The notes under the pieces are model-generated. The model searched no databases, was not told the DNA's origin, and saw only the letters and a program-made list of their open reading frames with translations. A stretch of DNA of 64,000 nt from Gordonia aichiensis NBRC 108223 (GTDB taxonomy: Bacteria; Actinomycetota; Actinomycetes; Mycobacteriales; Mycobacteriaceae), in contig NZ_BANR01000058.1 of assembly GCF_000332975.1 (NCBI RefSeq), positions 62,001 to 126,000 on the forward strand, read 5' to 3'. Position 1 is the first letter of the stretch, and each line of letters opens with the position of its first letter. The translations under genes were made by a program, and so were the position numbers. Of the stretch, positions 9,438 through 18,824 are shown piece after piece.

Positions 9438-9893
9438 TCAGCGGGAGGCGCGACAGTCGGCGCACACTCCGAACACCTCGACCGTGTGGTGGATATCGCT
9501 GAAACCGTGTTCGGCAGCGATGCGTGAAGCCCAGCGCTCGACCGGCTCTGCCTGTACCTCGACCGTCGTCCCGCACACACGGCAGACCAGGTGGTGGTGG
9601 TGTCCCGAGGAACAGTTGCGGTAACGCATCTCGCCCGACCCGTCCCAGAGGGCATCGATCTGACCGGCCTGGCTCAGCGCCTGCAGGTTGCGATACACGG
9701 TGGTCAACCCGATCGATTCGCCACGCGCCTTGAGTTCCTCATGGAGTTCCTGCGCCGACCGGAAGTCGTCGCCCTCCGACAATGCGTCGGCGATCGCCGC
9801 CCGTTGTCTGGTCGAGCGGATTCCGGTGACGGGGCGCTCTCGCCCGGCTGTGCTGTCGGGGTCTGTCGCCGGGCTGGTTTCGGTGCTGCTCAT
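9438..9893 (-). CDS. zur: Zinc uptake regulator Zur (Fur family)
   Basis: A 151-aa Fur-family repressor. The winged-helix domain contains the family signature GLTTVYRNLQAL. The dimerisation domain has a His-rich metal segment (SSGHHHHLVC) and two Cys pairs, CRVC and CADC, forming the structural zinc site. It is the orthologue of Rv2359 by position, next to an ArsR/SmtB gene with which it overlaps (stop/start ATGA). Zinc-responsive repression of uptake genes is known for this family; no Zur box could be confidently placed in this window. Confidence 0.9.
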   Translation of the reverse strand: MSSTETSPATDPDSTAGRERPVTGIRSTRQRAAIADALSEGDDFRSAQELHEELKARGESIGLTTVYRNLQALSQAGQIDALWDGSGEMRYRNCSSGHHHHLVCRVCGTTVEVQAEPVERWASRIAAEHGFSDIHHTVEVFGVCADCRASR

Positions 9894-10321
9894 CGGGTCG
9901 CTTCGTCGCTCGGGGGTGTGGGGTCGGGCAGGGCGCTCGCCCCCGGTGTTGCGGGAGTCCCGGCCGCAGGCATCGTGGCGGCGTGCGGCTCTGTCGCGTG
10001 TGTGAGTGCGTCGGTGACGATGTGGGCGAGGTGATCGTCGATCAGCGAGTACATGATCTCGCGACCGTTACGCTCGCCGCGCACGACGCCGGCGTCCTTC
10101 AACACACGGAGGTGCTGGCTGACCAACGGCTGGCTCAGATCGAGTGAGCCGACCAGCTCGTGCACGCAGCGGGCGTTCTCCTGCAGAGCCAGCACGATGG
10201 CGATCCGCGTGGGCGATGCGAGCGCGCGGAGAAGATCGCTGGCAGCCTCACGCGCAGCGAGGTCGCGAGCCCCGACGCTGCGCGGGCCGAGGCCTTCCGA
10301 ACACTGGCCGCGAATTCCCAC
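9890..10321 (-). CDS. smtB: ArsR/SmtB family metal-responsive repressor
   Basis: A 143-aa winged-helix repressor, the positional counterpart of zinc sensor Rv2358 (SmtB). The HTH reads LDLSQPLVSQHLRVLKDAG and is preceded by ARCVHELV; the C-terminus is Pro/Ala-rich. Metal ligands likely include the DxHxxH-like IDDHLAHIVTDAL stretch in the last helix, typical of alpha-5 sensors. GTG 10321 lies six bases after a TAAGAT -10 box (reverse strand 10333-10328), so translation is probably leaderless. It forms a zinc-regulatory operon with zur. Confidence 0.88.
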   Translation of the reverse strand: MGIRGQCSEGLGPRSVGARDLAAREAASDLLRALASPTRIAIVLALQENARCVHELVGSLDLSQPLVSQHLRVLKDAGVVRGERNGREIMYSLIDDHLAHIVTDALTHATEPHAATMPAAGTPATPGASALPDPTPPSDEATR

Positions 10322-10508
10322 TCCTCCATCTTAAGGGAACTGGTTGTCATTTGTGGCCGACGCCCCCGTTGCCGTGCTGCGCAGGTCCGCCTGCGCTCGA
10401 CGGCGCTGGTCAGGCATCCTCGATGGGCGGCTAGGCTGTAGGGGTTGCCGGTTGCGTGACCGGCGAGAAGTTCGTGACCTGTCCCAACGTCCGTGGAGAA
10501 CGATCCCT

Positions 10509-11912
10509 GTGGCCTCCCGCCCGTCGAATGCTGCCCCGTCCAAAGTCGAAGCCGTCGTCAACCTCGCCAAGCGTCGGGGTCTGGTGTACCCCAGTGGTGA
10601 GATCTACGGCGGGACACGGTCGGCGTGGGATTACGGCCCGCTCGGCGTCGAGCTCAAGGAGAACATCAAGCGGCAGTGGTGGCGGAGCATGGTCACCAGC
10701 CGTGACGACGTCGTCGGACTCGACTCGTCGGTCATCCTGCCGCGGCCGGTGTGGGAGGCCAGTGGTCACGTGGAGGTGTTCACCGATCCTCTCGTCGAAT
10801 CGCTGTACACCCATAAGCGCTACCGCGCAGACCATCTGATCGAGGCGTACGAGGCGAAGCATGGGCATCCGCCCGAGAACGGGCTCGCCGACATCAACGA
10901 TCCGGAGACCGGGCAGCCGGGTAACTGGACCGAGCCGCGTGCATTCAGCGGTTTGATGAAGACCTACCTCGGACCGGTCGACGACGAAGAGGGGCTGCAC
11001 TATCTGCGCCCGGAGACCGCTCAGGGAATCTTCGTCAACTTCAAGAACGTCATGACGACCTCGCGCAAGAAGCCGCCGTTCGGCATCGCGCAGATCGGCA
11101 AGAGCTTCCGCAACGAGATCACACCGGGCAACTTCATCTTCCGTACGCGTGAATTCGAGCAGATGGAGATGGAGTTCTTCGTCAAACCCGGTGAAGACGA
11201 GGAATGGCACCAGTACTGGATCGACCGGCGGTTCGCCTGGTATACCGACCTCGGTATCGATCCCGAGAATCTGAGGCTCTACGACCATCCGAAGGAAAAG
11301 CTCTCGCACTACTCCAAGCGCACCGTCGACGTCGAGTACAAGTTCGGCTTCTCCGGTAACCCGTGGGGCGAGCTCGAGGGCGTCGCCAACCGGACCGACT
11401 TCGACCTGTCGACCCACGCCAAGCACTCGGGAGAAGACCTGTCGTTCTTCGACCAGGCGACCGGCGAGCGCTACACCCCCTACGTGATCGAACCGGCTGC
11501 GGGCCTGACCCGTTCGGTGATGGCATTCCTTTGCGACGCGCTCACCGAGGAGGAGGTGCCGAATGCCAAGGGCGGCACAGACACCCGCACCGTGCTCAGG
11601 CTCGATCGGCGACTCGCGCCGGTCAAGGCGGCTGTGCTGCCGCTTTCACGCAACGAGAAGCTTTCGCCGAAGGCCAAGGACCTCGCCGCGGAACTACGCA
11701 AGTACTGGAACGTCGACTTCGACGACGCGCAGGGGATCGGCAAGCGCTACCGCAGGCAGGACGAGGTCGGAACGCCGTTCTGTGTCACGGTCGATTTCGA
11801 CACGCTCGACGACCAGGCGGTCACCATCCGCGAGCGCGACACGATGAGCCAGGAGCGGATCGCGCTCGACCGCGTCGTCGAGTACCTGGGAAGCAGACTG
11901 CTCGGAGCGTGA
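10509..11912 (+). CDS. glyS: Glycyl-tRNA synthetase
   Basis: A 467-aa class II synthetase of the dimeric alpha2 (eukaryote/actinobacterial) type that charges tRNA-Gly. Class II motif 2 reads [20 protein letters not shown], and [10 protein letters not shown] marks the N-terminal part of the catalytic core. The C-terminal anticodon-binding domain begins near residue 360 ([10 protein letters not shown]). GTG 10509 gives the family's normal N-terminus; the open frame upstream is non-coding. A TAGGCT -10 box sits at 10432-10437. No T-box leader is visible. Confidence 0.96.
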   Translation: MASRPSNAAPSKVEAVVNLAKRRGLVYPSGEIYGGTRSAWDYGPLGVELKENIKRQWWRSMVTSRDDVVGLDSSVILPRPVWEASGHVEVFTDPLVESLYTHKRYRADHLIEAYEAKHGHPPENGLADINDPETGQPGNWTEPRAFSGLMKTYLGPVDDEEGLHYLRPETAQGIFVNFKNVMTTSRKKPPFGIAQIGKSFRNEITPGNFIFRTREFEQMEMEFFVKPGEDEEWHQYWIDRRFAWYTDLGIDPENLRLYDHPKEKLSHYSKRTVDVEYKFGFSGNPWGELEGVANRTDFDLSTHAKHSGEDLSFFDQATGERYTPYVIEPAAGLTRSVMAFLCDALTEEEVPNAKGGTDTRTVLRLDRRLAPVKAAVLPLSRNEKLSPKAKDLAAELRKYWNVDFDDAQGIGKRYRRQDEVGTPFCVTVDFDTLDDQAVTIRERDTMSQERIALDRVVEYLGSRLLGA

Positions 11913-12036
11913 CGCTCAGCGCATCGGTCCGTCGTTGACTGGGCTTGACCTGCGAGGGTCTGTCACAATTGGGAAGAGTTGCCGTGCGTGGTCGGACAAG
12001 GGGTTCGATCGGGCGGCGAGGAGAGTGAGTGGAGCC

Positions 12037-12510
12037 GTGGCGGTCAGTGGGAAAGTCGTGCACTACGACACGAACAGAGGTTTCGGTTTTCTGGCTCCTG
12101 AGTCTGGCGGTGCCGATGTGTTCCTGCACATCAACGACATCGACATCGACGAGGATTCGCTTAAGCCCGGGGCCAAGGTCTCGTTCGACATCGAGGAAAC
12201 CGACCGCGGGGCCAAGGCGGTCAACGTCGCGGTCACCGAGGAGGCGCCCGCCGACGACTCCGGGTCGTCGCGCCCGCATCGTCGCGATTCCCACGAACAC
12301 CACGGCCGGTCGCACGGTTCCGACCGCTCGCACGGCGCCGATCGTCGTCGACCACGCGGCGGGGGCGGATCACTCGATTCGGCAGCGTTCACCGAGGAGA
12401 TCACCGAGCTTCTGCTTGATGCTTCCGGTGACCTAACCGCCAAGCAGATCGTCGCCATCCGCCAGCGCGTCACCGACTTCGCGGTCGGTCGGGGTTGGGT
12501 GCTTGACTAG
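12037..12510 (+). CDS. Cold-shock-domain protein with C-terminal extension
   Basis: A 157-aa protein. Residues 1-65 form a cold-shock OB fold: the RNP-1-like GFGFLAP and RNP-2-like VFLHIND motifs bind single-stranded nucleic acid. A hydrophilic linker rich in His, Arg, Ser and Asp follows at about 72-108. A helical C-terminal segment of about 50 residues ends the protein. This architecture is commoner in actinobacteria than the 67-aa CspA type. Two GTG starts are possible, 12037 and 12025, both near a purine-rich stretch; 12037 (V-A-V-S-G-K) looks more typical. The stop overlaps the dgt start by eight bases. Confidence 0.8.
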   Translation: MAVSGKVVHYDTNRGFGFLAPESGGADVFLHINDIDIDEDSLKPGAKVSFDIEETDRGAKAVNVAVTEEAPADDSGSSRPHRRDSHEHHGRSHGSDRSHGADRRRPRGGGGSLDSAAFTEEITELLLDASGDLTAKQIVAIRQRVTDFAVGRGWVLD

Positions 12511-13810
12511 TACCCCGCTTTCGGGTCAAACCGGCATACCGTCGACGGCCACGTACGGCGAGGAGGCTGTCGAGCGCATCGTGCGCGAGGGCGCGAAGAC
12601 CGCCAGTCTGCCCGGCACCAGGACCGATCACCGGAGTGAGTACGCGCGCGATCGGGCGCGCGTACTCCACTCGGCTGCGCTCCGGCGCCTTGCCGACAAG
12701 ACGCAGGTCGTCGGGCCCCGCGAGGGCGATACCCCGCGCACGCGGCTCACGCATTCTCTCGAGGTGGGGCAGATCGGCCGGGGGATCGCTATCGGACTCG
12801 GCTGCGAACCCGATCTCGTCGAACTCGCGGGTCTCGCCCACGACATCGGTCATCCGCCGTACGGACACAACGGAGAACGTGCGCTCAACGAGGTCGCGGC
12901 CGACATCGGGGGATTCGAGGGCAACGCGCAGAATCTCCGCATCCTCACGCGGCTCGAACCCAAATTGCTCGACGCCGACGGTGCCTCGGCAGGCCTCAAC
13001 CTGACCCGTGCATCACTGGACGCCACGCTCAAATACCCCTGGCTGCGTCGGCCCCCGGCACGCAAGTTCGGTGCGTACGACGACGACGCAGACACTCTCG
13101 CATGGATCAGGCAGAGCTCGCCCGGCGATCGGCAATGTATCGAAGCGCAGGTGATGGACTGGTCCGACGACGTCGCGTACTCCGTCCATGATCTCGAGGA
13201 CGGGGTCATCGCCAACCGGATCGACCTCCGATCGCTCGGCGACCCTGACGATCAGCGGATGCTCGCGGAGATCGGAGTTGCCGAGTTTCCCGAACTCGAA
13301 CCGGAACCGCTGATCGACGCCGCGGGCAGACTCTCGCGGATGGATATCGTGCAGGCGGTCGGAGTGTTCGACGGAAGTCTCGACGCATCGGTGCGGTTGA
13401 AGCGGCTGACGAGTGAATTGATTGGGCGGTTCGCCTCAGCGGCGATCACCGGTACCCGCGAGCAGGTGGGGGGTCGATCGATTTCACGGTATGACGCAGA
13501 CCTGACGGTGCCTCCGTTGATCGCAGCCGAGGTCGCGATTCTCAAGACCATGGCGCTGCGATTCATTTTCTCCAACGAACGTCACAAGGCACATCAGGCA
13601 CGTCAACGTGAACGAATTCATCGTGTCGCCGGGTGGTTGACCGCTGCCGCGCCGGGAGGGCTGGACCCGATCTTCGTCCCGACCTGGCAGGCCGCCGACA
13701 CCGACGCCCAGCGGTTGCGGGTCGTCGTCGACCAGATCGCCTCGATGACCGAGGGGCGGCTCGAACGGATGGACAAGCAGAACTCCGGCGCCCAGGCGCA
13801 TCTGGGCTGA
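12503..13810 (+). CDS. dgt: Deoxyguanosine triphosphate triphosphohydrolase-like protein
   Basis: A 435-aa HD-superfamily dNTPase (type 2 dGTPase) that hydrolyses dNTPs to nucleosides and triphosphate. Metal ligands are visible in [21 protein letters not shown] and [16 protein letters not shown]. Start is an unusual TTG at 12503, overlapping the previous stop; the next in-frame start would remove conserved sequence. M. tuberculosis has the same dgt-dnaG neighbourhood (Rv2344c-Rv2343c), but here a GH3 gene has been inserted between them. Confidence 0.9.
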   Translation: MTSTPLSGQTGIPSTATYGEEAVERIVREGAKTASLPGTRTDHRSEYARDRARVLHSAALRRLADKTQVVGPREGDTPRTRLTHSLEVGQIGRGIAIGLGCEPDLVELAGLAHDIGHPPYGHNGERALNEVAADIGGFEGNAQNLRILTRLEPKLLDADGASAGLNLTRASLDATLKYPWLRRPPARKFGAYDDDADTLAWIRQSSPGDRQCIEAQVMDWSDDVAYSVHDLEDGVIANRIDLRSLGDPDDQRMLAEIGVAEFPELEPEPLIDAAGRLSRMDIVQAVGVFDGSLDASVRLKRLTSELIGRFASAAITGTREQVGGRSISRYDADLTVPPLIAAEVAILKTMALRFIFSNERHKAHQARQRERIHRVAGWLTAAAPGGLDPIFVPTWQAADTDAQRLRVVVDQIASMTEGRLERMDKQNSGAQAHLG

Positions 13811-13826
13811 CCGGGTTCTGCCCGCT

Positions 13827-16049
13827 TCAGTCGTTCGACGAGTTGATCGCCTTGAGCTTGTCCTCGAGTGCCTTCTTGGTGACCGTCCCGGTGGTGAACT
13901 CGGGCAACCCGTCGACGGGAACCGATCCGATCATGGCGAGTAGCCCTGGGCCGTCGTCCTCGGTGAGGTCGGGGAATGAACTCGTGACCAGGTCGGCGAG
14001 AGCCTCCTTGCCGCTGGGAACCGAGACCACCTCGGAGATGGTCGAATTGGTGGTCAGCGGGATCGTGACCTCGTCTCCACTGATCTCGACGTCGGTGTGC
14101 AGCCGGATGTCACGACTCGACGCTCCGGCCTCGACTCGATACGTTGCGCCCTCCACGACGAATCCGTGGACCCGAACATCCCAGTACGCCAACACCTCTC
14201 GCGGTACCCGGATCGTGACGCGTTCCTGTTCGCCCGCCTTGACCTCGACGCTGGCGAATGCCTTCAGTTCGCGCACGGGGCGCGACACCTCCGACTTCTG
14301 GATCGCCGTGTAGATCTGCACGACCTCGCGGCCGTCGACTTGTCCGACGTTGGCGATGGTCACCTCGACGTCGAGGCCGTCGGCGGTGGTCGTCACGGAG
14401 AGATCGCGATAGTCGAAGCGTGTGTAGGACAAGCCATGTCCGAAAGGGTAGGAGATGTTCATCGTGCGCGCGTCGTACCAGCGGTACCCGATGAACAGAC
14501 CTTCGCCGTAGGTGACGTGTTGGAACTCCCCGGGGAAATTGAGGTAGCTCGGGTTGTCCTCCAGACGTAGCGGGATCGTTTCCGACAGCTTGCCCGATGG
14601 GTTCACGGTTCCGAACAGCACGTCGGCGATGGCGCCCCCTCCGGCTTGGCCGAGAAGCGCGCCGTCGAGGATTGCGGGCGCGAGCAGGGGGTCGACCCGC
14701 AGTACTCCGCCGCGTGAGAGCACGACGGCGGTACGTGGATTGGCTGCCAGGACGGCCTGCGCGAGTTCGAGCTGGTCGGACGGCAGGTCGATGGTGGTGC
14801 GGTCGAATCCCTCCGACTCCTGATGTTCGGCGAGACCGAGGAACAAGACGACGTTGGTCGCTGCTTGCGCCGTCGTGACTGCCTCCGAGATGAGCTCGCT
14901 GCTCTGTGATGACCCGTCGCCGTCAGTGGTGTAACCGGCGGCGTAGGCGACGTCCGTGCCCGCGTGCTTCTTGATCTCGTCGAGCGGGATGTCGACCTTG
15001 GTGGCATTGACCTTCGACGAGCCGCCACCCTGATAGCGCGGTTCGGTGGCCATCGCGCCGATCACGGCCACGGACTCCGAGCTGTCGAAGGGGAGAAGGT
15101 CGTCGTCGTTGCGTAACAACACGATCGCCTGCGCCGCCGCCTCACGTGCCAGCGCGTGGTGGGAGTCGACGTCGAATGTGCCGTTCTCCGAACGGATGTG
15201 CGGTGCCGCACGCTCGACCAGCGCGATCATCCGGTCGGCGGATTCCGACAGGGCCTTGCTGTTGAGTCTGCCGTCTTCGACTGCTGCTGCGACGTCGTTG
15301 TCGAGTTCGTCGCCCCCGAACGGCATCATCAGATCGAGACCCGCCGCCACCGATCGGACACGATCGACGACCGCGCCCCAGTCGCTGACCACCACGCCGT
15401 CGAATCCCCATGCGTCCCGCAGGGTTTCGGTGAGAAGCTCGCGGCTCTCGCTCGCGTGGGTGCCGTTGATCCGGTTGTACGAGCACATCACAGTCCAGGG
15501 GCGCGCGGTGCGGACGATGTGTTCGAACGCGCGCAGATACAACTCGTGCAGCGTGCGCTCGTCGATCGCGGCGCTGACCCGCATGCGGTCGGTCTCCTGA
15601 TTGTTGGCCGCGAAGTGCTTGAGCGACGCCCCGACGTTGACGCTCTGCACACCGCGCACCCATGCTTCGCCGAAGGCTCCCGACAGCACCGGGTCCTCGG
15701 AGTAGTACTCGAAGTTGCGGCCTCCGAGAGGGGAGCGTTTGAGGTTCACGCCGGGGCCGAGGACCACCGAGACCTGCCGTGCGAGTGCCTCGGTGCCGAT
15801 CGCCGCACCGATGCGTGCCGCGAGGTCGGGGTTCCACGTCTGCGAGAGTCCGACAGCGGGCGGGAAGCACGTCGCGGGGACACTCTGTGACAGGCCGAGG
15901 GCGTCTGAAGAACCCTCCTGCTTACGGAGCCCGTTCGGGCCGTCGGTCATCGCAATCGACGGCAAGCCGGCTTCGGGTTTGGTCTGCCAGAAATTCTTGC
16001 CGCTGGTGAGGCGGGCTTGCTGCGCGGTGGACAACGACGGTGTGGCCAT
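13827..16049 (-). CDS. bglX: Glycoside hydrolase family 3 beta-glucosidase
   Basis: A 740-aa intracellular GH3 enzyme; no signal peptide. The (beta/alpha)8 domain carries the substrate-binding KHFAANNQE and the nucleophile Asp near residue 223 in VVVSDWGAV. The alpha/beta sandwich domain (about 310-520) and a fibronectin-III-like domain (about 575-645) follow. A further 90 residues have no obvious homology. It probably releases terminal beta-glucosyl or related sugars from imported oligosaccharides. It is inserted between dgt and dnaG, where M. tuberculosis has none, so likely acquired or relocated. The symbol is by family analogy only. Confidence 0.85.
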   Translation of the reverse strand: MATPSLSTAQQARLTSGKNFWQTKPEAGLPSIAMTDGPNGLRKQEGSSDALGLSQSVPATCFPPAVGLSQTWNPDLAARIGAAIGTEALARQVSVVLGPGVNLKRSPLGGRNFEYYSEDPVLSGAFGEAWVRGVQSVNVGASLKHFAANNQETDRMRVSAAIDERTLHELYLRAFEHIVRTARPWTVMCSYNRINGTHASESRELLTETLRDAWGFDGVVVSDWGAVVDRVRSVAAGLDLMMPFGGDELDNDVAAAVEDGRLNSKALSESADRMIALVERAAPHIRSENGTFDVDSHHALAREAAAQAIVLLRNDDDLLPFDSSESVAVIGAMATEPRYQGGGSSKVNATKVDIPLDEIKKHAGTDVAYAAGYTTDGDGSSQSSELISEAVTTAQAATNVVLFLGLAEHQESEGFDRTTIDLPSDQLELAQAVLAANPRTAVVLSRGGVLRVDPLLAPAILDGALLGQAGGGAIADVLFGTVNPSGKLSETIPLRLEDNPSYLNFPGEFQHVTYGEGLFIGYRWYDARTMNISYPFGHGLSYTRFDYRDLSVTTTADGLDVEVTIANVGQVDGREVVQIYTAIQKSEVSRPVRELKAFASVEVKAGEQERVTIRVPREVLAYWDVRVHGFVVEGATYRVEAGASSRDIRLHTDVEISGDEVTIPLTTNSTISEVVSVPSGKEALADLVTSSFPDLTEDDGPGLLAMIGSVPVDGLPEFTTGTVTKKALEDKLKAINSSND

Positions 16050-16182
16050 GGGTGCTCCTCGGTGCGACGACTCGTGCCCCCCTCCTCCTCGACGGTAGTC
16101 GATCGAGCGGGGCGAACCGGCTCGCTCGCTTGTCGGGGTGCGTGCTTGTGGATGTAGCGGACGTCGGGAACTGCGAGGTCAC

Positions 16183-16188
16183 TACACT
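16183..16188 (+). promoter_or_regulatory. -10 box of dnaG (leaderless)
   Basis: TACACT ends seven bases before the dnaG GTG, so the transcript should start at or next to the start codon. No Shine-Dalgarno sequence is present, which agrees with a leaderless mRNA. Confidence 0.6.
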
Positions 16189-16195
16189 GGTCGGC

Positions 16196-18115
16196 GTGGC
16201 AGGCCGAATTCCCGATCGTGACATCACGGCAATCCGTGAACAGACACGTATCGAGGAGATCATCGGTGACTACGTCGCACTTCGTCCCGCGGGGGCCGAC
16301 CGGCTGAAGGGGCTGTGTCCCTTCCACGACGAGAAGACGCCGTCGTTCCACGTCCGCCCGCATCACGGTCACTTCCATTGCTTCGGCTGCGGCGAGGGTG
16401 GCGATGTGTACAGCTTCCTGCAGAAGCAGGAACACGTGAGTTTCGTCGAGGCTGTCGAGCAACTCGCCGACCGCATCGGGTATCAGATCCACTACGAGGG
16501 CGGCGGGACGTCGGTCGCACGAGATCGCGGAACCCGTGCCCGCCTGGTGGCTGCCAACGCCGCCGCACAGAAGTACTACGCCGAGCAGTTACGTACCCCC
16601 GACGCCCAGATCGCACGCGACTACCTCACCGAACGGAACTTCGACGCCGCTGCGGCGTCGACCTTCGGTTGCGGCTATGCGCCCGCCGGGTGGGACACTA
16701 TGACCAAGGCATTGTTGGCGCAGGGCTTCGAGTTCGCTGAACTGGAGGCCGCCGGATTGTCGAAGCAGGGGCGTAAAGGTCCCATCGACAGGTTTCACCG
16801 TCGGCTCCTATGGCCCATCCGCAATCTCGGCGGAGACGTCATCGGCTTCGGAGCGCGGAAGCTGTTCGACGACGACAACCTCGGCAAGTACATGAACACA
16901 CCGGAGACCATGCTGTACAAGAAGTCTCAGGTGTTGTTCGGTCTCGACCACGCCAAGAAGAACATCGCCAGAAGCCATCAGGTGGTTGTGGTCGAGGGGT
17001 ACACGGACGTGATGGCGATGCATCTGTCCGGCGTGACCACTGCCGTCGCCTCGTGTGGTACCGCATTCGGCGAGGACCACCTGGCGTTGATTCGTCGATT
17101 GATGATGGACGACTCGTACTTCCGTGGCGAGGTGATCTACACCTTCGACGGCGACGAGGCGGGAAAAGCCGCTGCGCTCAAGGCTTTCGAGGGAGAGCAA
17201 GCCATCGCCGGCCAGACCTTCGTCGCGATCGCGCCGGAGGGCATGGACCCCTGCGAGTTGCGACAGAGCCGGGGCGACGCCGCCGTCCGCGATCTCATCG
17301 CGCGACGGGTGCCGATGTTCGAGTTCGCCATCAAGGCATTGTTGGCGGGGTTCGATCTGAATACTGCCGAGGGACGAGTGCACGCATTGCGGGACACCGT
17401 CCCGGTGGTGGCGCGTATCAAAGATGTCGCACTGCGCGACGAGTATGCGCGTCAGCTCGCGGGATGGGTCGGTTGGGAAGAAGTGGGGCAGGTCCTCGCG
17501 CGGGTGCGCGAGGAAGGAACACGCGTCGCCCGTATGAACGGACGTCCGTCAGCCTCCGGGCGAGGACGGCAGATGCGACGCGATCGACCCGAAGCCGAAA
17601 AGGCACCGGGACCGGGACGACCCAATCCGGACGATCCCCGCTTGTGGCCGCAGCGTGAGGCACTCAAGGCCGCGCTACAGTACCCGGCGATCGCGGGTAC
17701 CGTCTTCGACTCGCTGCCCGAGGAGTGCTTCACCGAACCCGCATACACCGTGGTCCGAAATGCCATGTCGGCGTTGGGCGGAACGTCGTCGGGGATGGGG
17801 GGCACGGAATGGATCGACGCCGTCAACCACGAGGTCGACAATCCGGTGGTCGGGCCGATCGTGACCGAGCTCGCCGTCGAACCGATGCCCGTCAGTGAGC
17901 AGAACATCCCGCGATACATCGGCAGCGTGCTGGCTCGCCTGCAGGAGGTCTGGGTGGGGTCGCAGATCGCCGATATCAAGTCACGGCTACGACGCATGGC
18001 CCCTGGTGACGATCCCGACGGCTATCACACGGTATTCGGGGACCTCGTCGCGCTCGAGGCATATCGGCGCAGTCTGCTCGAGCAGGCCGTCGACCCCGTG
18101 GTCGACGCCGGATGA
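16196..18115 (+). CDS. dnaG: DNA primase DnaG
   Basis: A 639-aa replicative primase. The N-terminal zinc-binding domain has CPFH near residue 41 and HCFGCGEGGD near 62 (C-H-C-C). The TOPRIM core contains VVVEGYTDVMA and YTFDGDEAGK. The C-terminal 150 residues form the helicase-interaction domain. GTG 16196 is the natural start; the upstream frame would add unrelated residues across the GH3 promoter region. DnaG synthesises RNA primers with DnaB at the fork. Confidence 0.96.
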   Translation: MAGRIPDRDITAIREQTRIEEIIGDYVALRPAGADRLKGLCPFHDEKTPSFHVRPHHGHFHCFGCGEGGDVYSFLQKQEHVSFVEAVEQLADRIGYQIHYEGGGTSVARDRGTRARLVAANAAAQKYYAEQLRTPDAQIARDYLTERNFDAAAASTFGCGYAPAGWDTMTKALLAQGFEFAELEAAGLSKQGRKGPIDRFHRRLLWPIRNLGGDVIGFGARKLFDDDNLGKYMNTPETMLYKKSQVLFGLDHAKKNIARSHQVVVVEGYTDVMAMHLSGVTTAVASCGTAFGEDHLALIRRLMMDDSYFRGEVIYTFDGDEAGKAAALKAFEGEQAIAGQTFVAIAPEGMDPCELRQSRGDAAVRDLIARRVPMFEFAIKALLAGFDLNTAEGRVHALRDTVPVVARIKDVALRDEYARQLAGWVGWEEVGQVLARVREEGTRVARMNGRPSASGRGRQMRRDRPEAEKAPGPGRPNPDDPRLWPQREALKAALQYPAIAGTVFDSLPEECFTEPAYTVVRNAMSALGGTSSGMGGTEWIDAVNHEVDNPVVGPIVTELAVEPMPVSEQNIPRYIGSVLARLQEVWVGSQIADIKSRLRRMAPGDDPDGYHTVFGDLVALEAYRRSLLEQAVDPVVDAG

Positions 18116-18121
18116 GCGCGC

Positions 18122-18280
18122 TCAGGCGGCAGTGAACCTGCCGCCGGGGCGCAGTTCCTCGGGGAACAGCGGTCGGTGCGGGTCGTCGGAGTTGTATTGG
18201 CAGCCGCCGGCATAGGTGTGGGCACCCTCGCAGCGGTCAGGCGTCGGACGCGGGCGTCCCCAGATGTGATCTGCACTCAT
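18122..18280 (-). CDS. 52-aa conserved-looking small protein, unknown
   Basis: A short ORF, convergent with dnaG. The ATG is preceded by GGAGG at a good distance (AAGGAGGCGAAAAG), one of the best ribosome-binding sites in the window. The protein is hydrophilic, with two cysteines (DRCEGAH and GGCQYN), a DPHRPLFPEELRPGG stretch and no membrane segment. It occupies the same place and orientation relative to dnaG as Rv2342 in M. tuberculosis; homology is not established. A 7-bp hairpin near its 3' end (18125-18145) may terminate both genes. I cannot assign a function. Confidence 0.65.
   Translation of the reverse strand: MSADHIWGRPRPTPDRCEGAHTYAGGCQYNSDDPHRPLFPEELRPGGRFTAA
18125..18145. terminator. 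Hairpin between dnaG and the 52-aa gene
   Basis: GGCGGCA and TGCCGCC pair perfectly around a 7-base loop. It lies just after the dnaG stop and inside the last codons of the convergent small gene. Bidirectional termination is plausible, without a U-tract. Confidence 0.45.
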
Positions 18281-18550
18281 CTTTTCGCCTCCTTGAGGAC
18301 TCGGGATGGCGGCGCTGCGACGGTGGAGCTGCCTGGATTCACAAGGCTTTACGACCTATCGAAAAGTATGGCCGGATACCTGCCCGGGCGGCCAGTTGAC
18401 GCGACGTTTCGCTCCCCGCGCCCCGAATGTGGGGACGGTCACCGGGCGGGCGGTTCGGCTGCTCGGGACGGGGACTGCCGTCAGAACTTCGGCGAGGGAC
18501 TGTGTGGGCCCCGAAGCCTGCCACGACGACGACTTCCGCCAGATCGAAGG
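18281..18550. other. Intergenic stretch, no gene seen
   Basis: About 270 bases between the 52-aa gene and the tRNA terminator. Open frames here have no start with an RBS and no recognisable product. It should contain the reverse-strand promoter of the small gene, but no clear -10 stands out. Confidence 0.5.
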
Positions 18551-18577
18551 AGGCCCCCACCTCCACGGTGGGGGCCT
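18551..18577 (-). terminator. Intrinsic terminator after tRNA(CAU)
   Basis: A perfect 11-bp stem (AGGCCCCCACC with GGTGGGGGCCT) and a 5-base loop, seven bases beyond the tRNA 3' end. GC-rich with no long U-tract, as is common in actinobacteria. Confidence 0.75.
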
Positions 18578-18583
18578 CTCGTG

Positions 18584-18657
18584 TGCCCAGGGCGGGGCTT
18601 GAACCCGCGACCGGCCGATTATGAGTCGGAGGCTCTAACCAACTGAGCTACCTGGGC
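18584..18657 (-). tRNA. tRNA with CAU anticodon (Ile2 or elongator Met)
   Basis: A 74-nt cloverleaf with acceptor GCCCAGG/CCTGGGC, D arm GCTC...GAGC, anticodon loop CTCATAA (CAT at 18623-18621) and T arm GCGGG-TTCAAGC-CCCGC. CCA is not encoded. The anticodon loop, GGTC variable region and TTCAAG T-loop resemble the lysidine-modified tRNA-Ile2 more than elongator tRNA-Met, but sequence alone does not settle this. The 27-43 pair is a U-C mismatch. A TAGGCT -10 box lies upstream at 18675-18670. Confidence 0.88.
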
Positions 18658-18824
18658 TAGCACCGAACGAGCCTACAGGGTCATCTGTCGTCCGTAGGTC
18701 GCAGGTCGCGCGCCCGCCCCACTGCAGCGACGTGAGCCGTGCCAGTTGCCGTGTGGAAGGTCGACTCGAGTCATTTGGCCTGATCTGCCGACCGTAAAGC
18801 TCGAGAACGAACGTCGCCGTAAAT

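Noticed and set aside
10322-10508. T-box or Zur box between smtB and glyS
   Set aside because: No T-box core or specifier structure, and no AT-rich palindrome of Zur type.
18176-18646. 156-codon forward ORF
   Set aside because: Runs antisense through the small gene, a terminator and a tRNA; no RBS.
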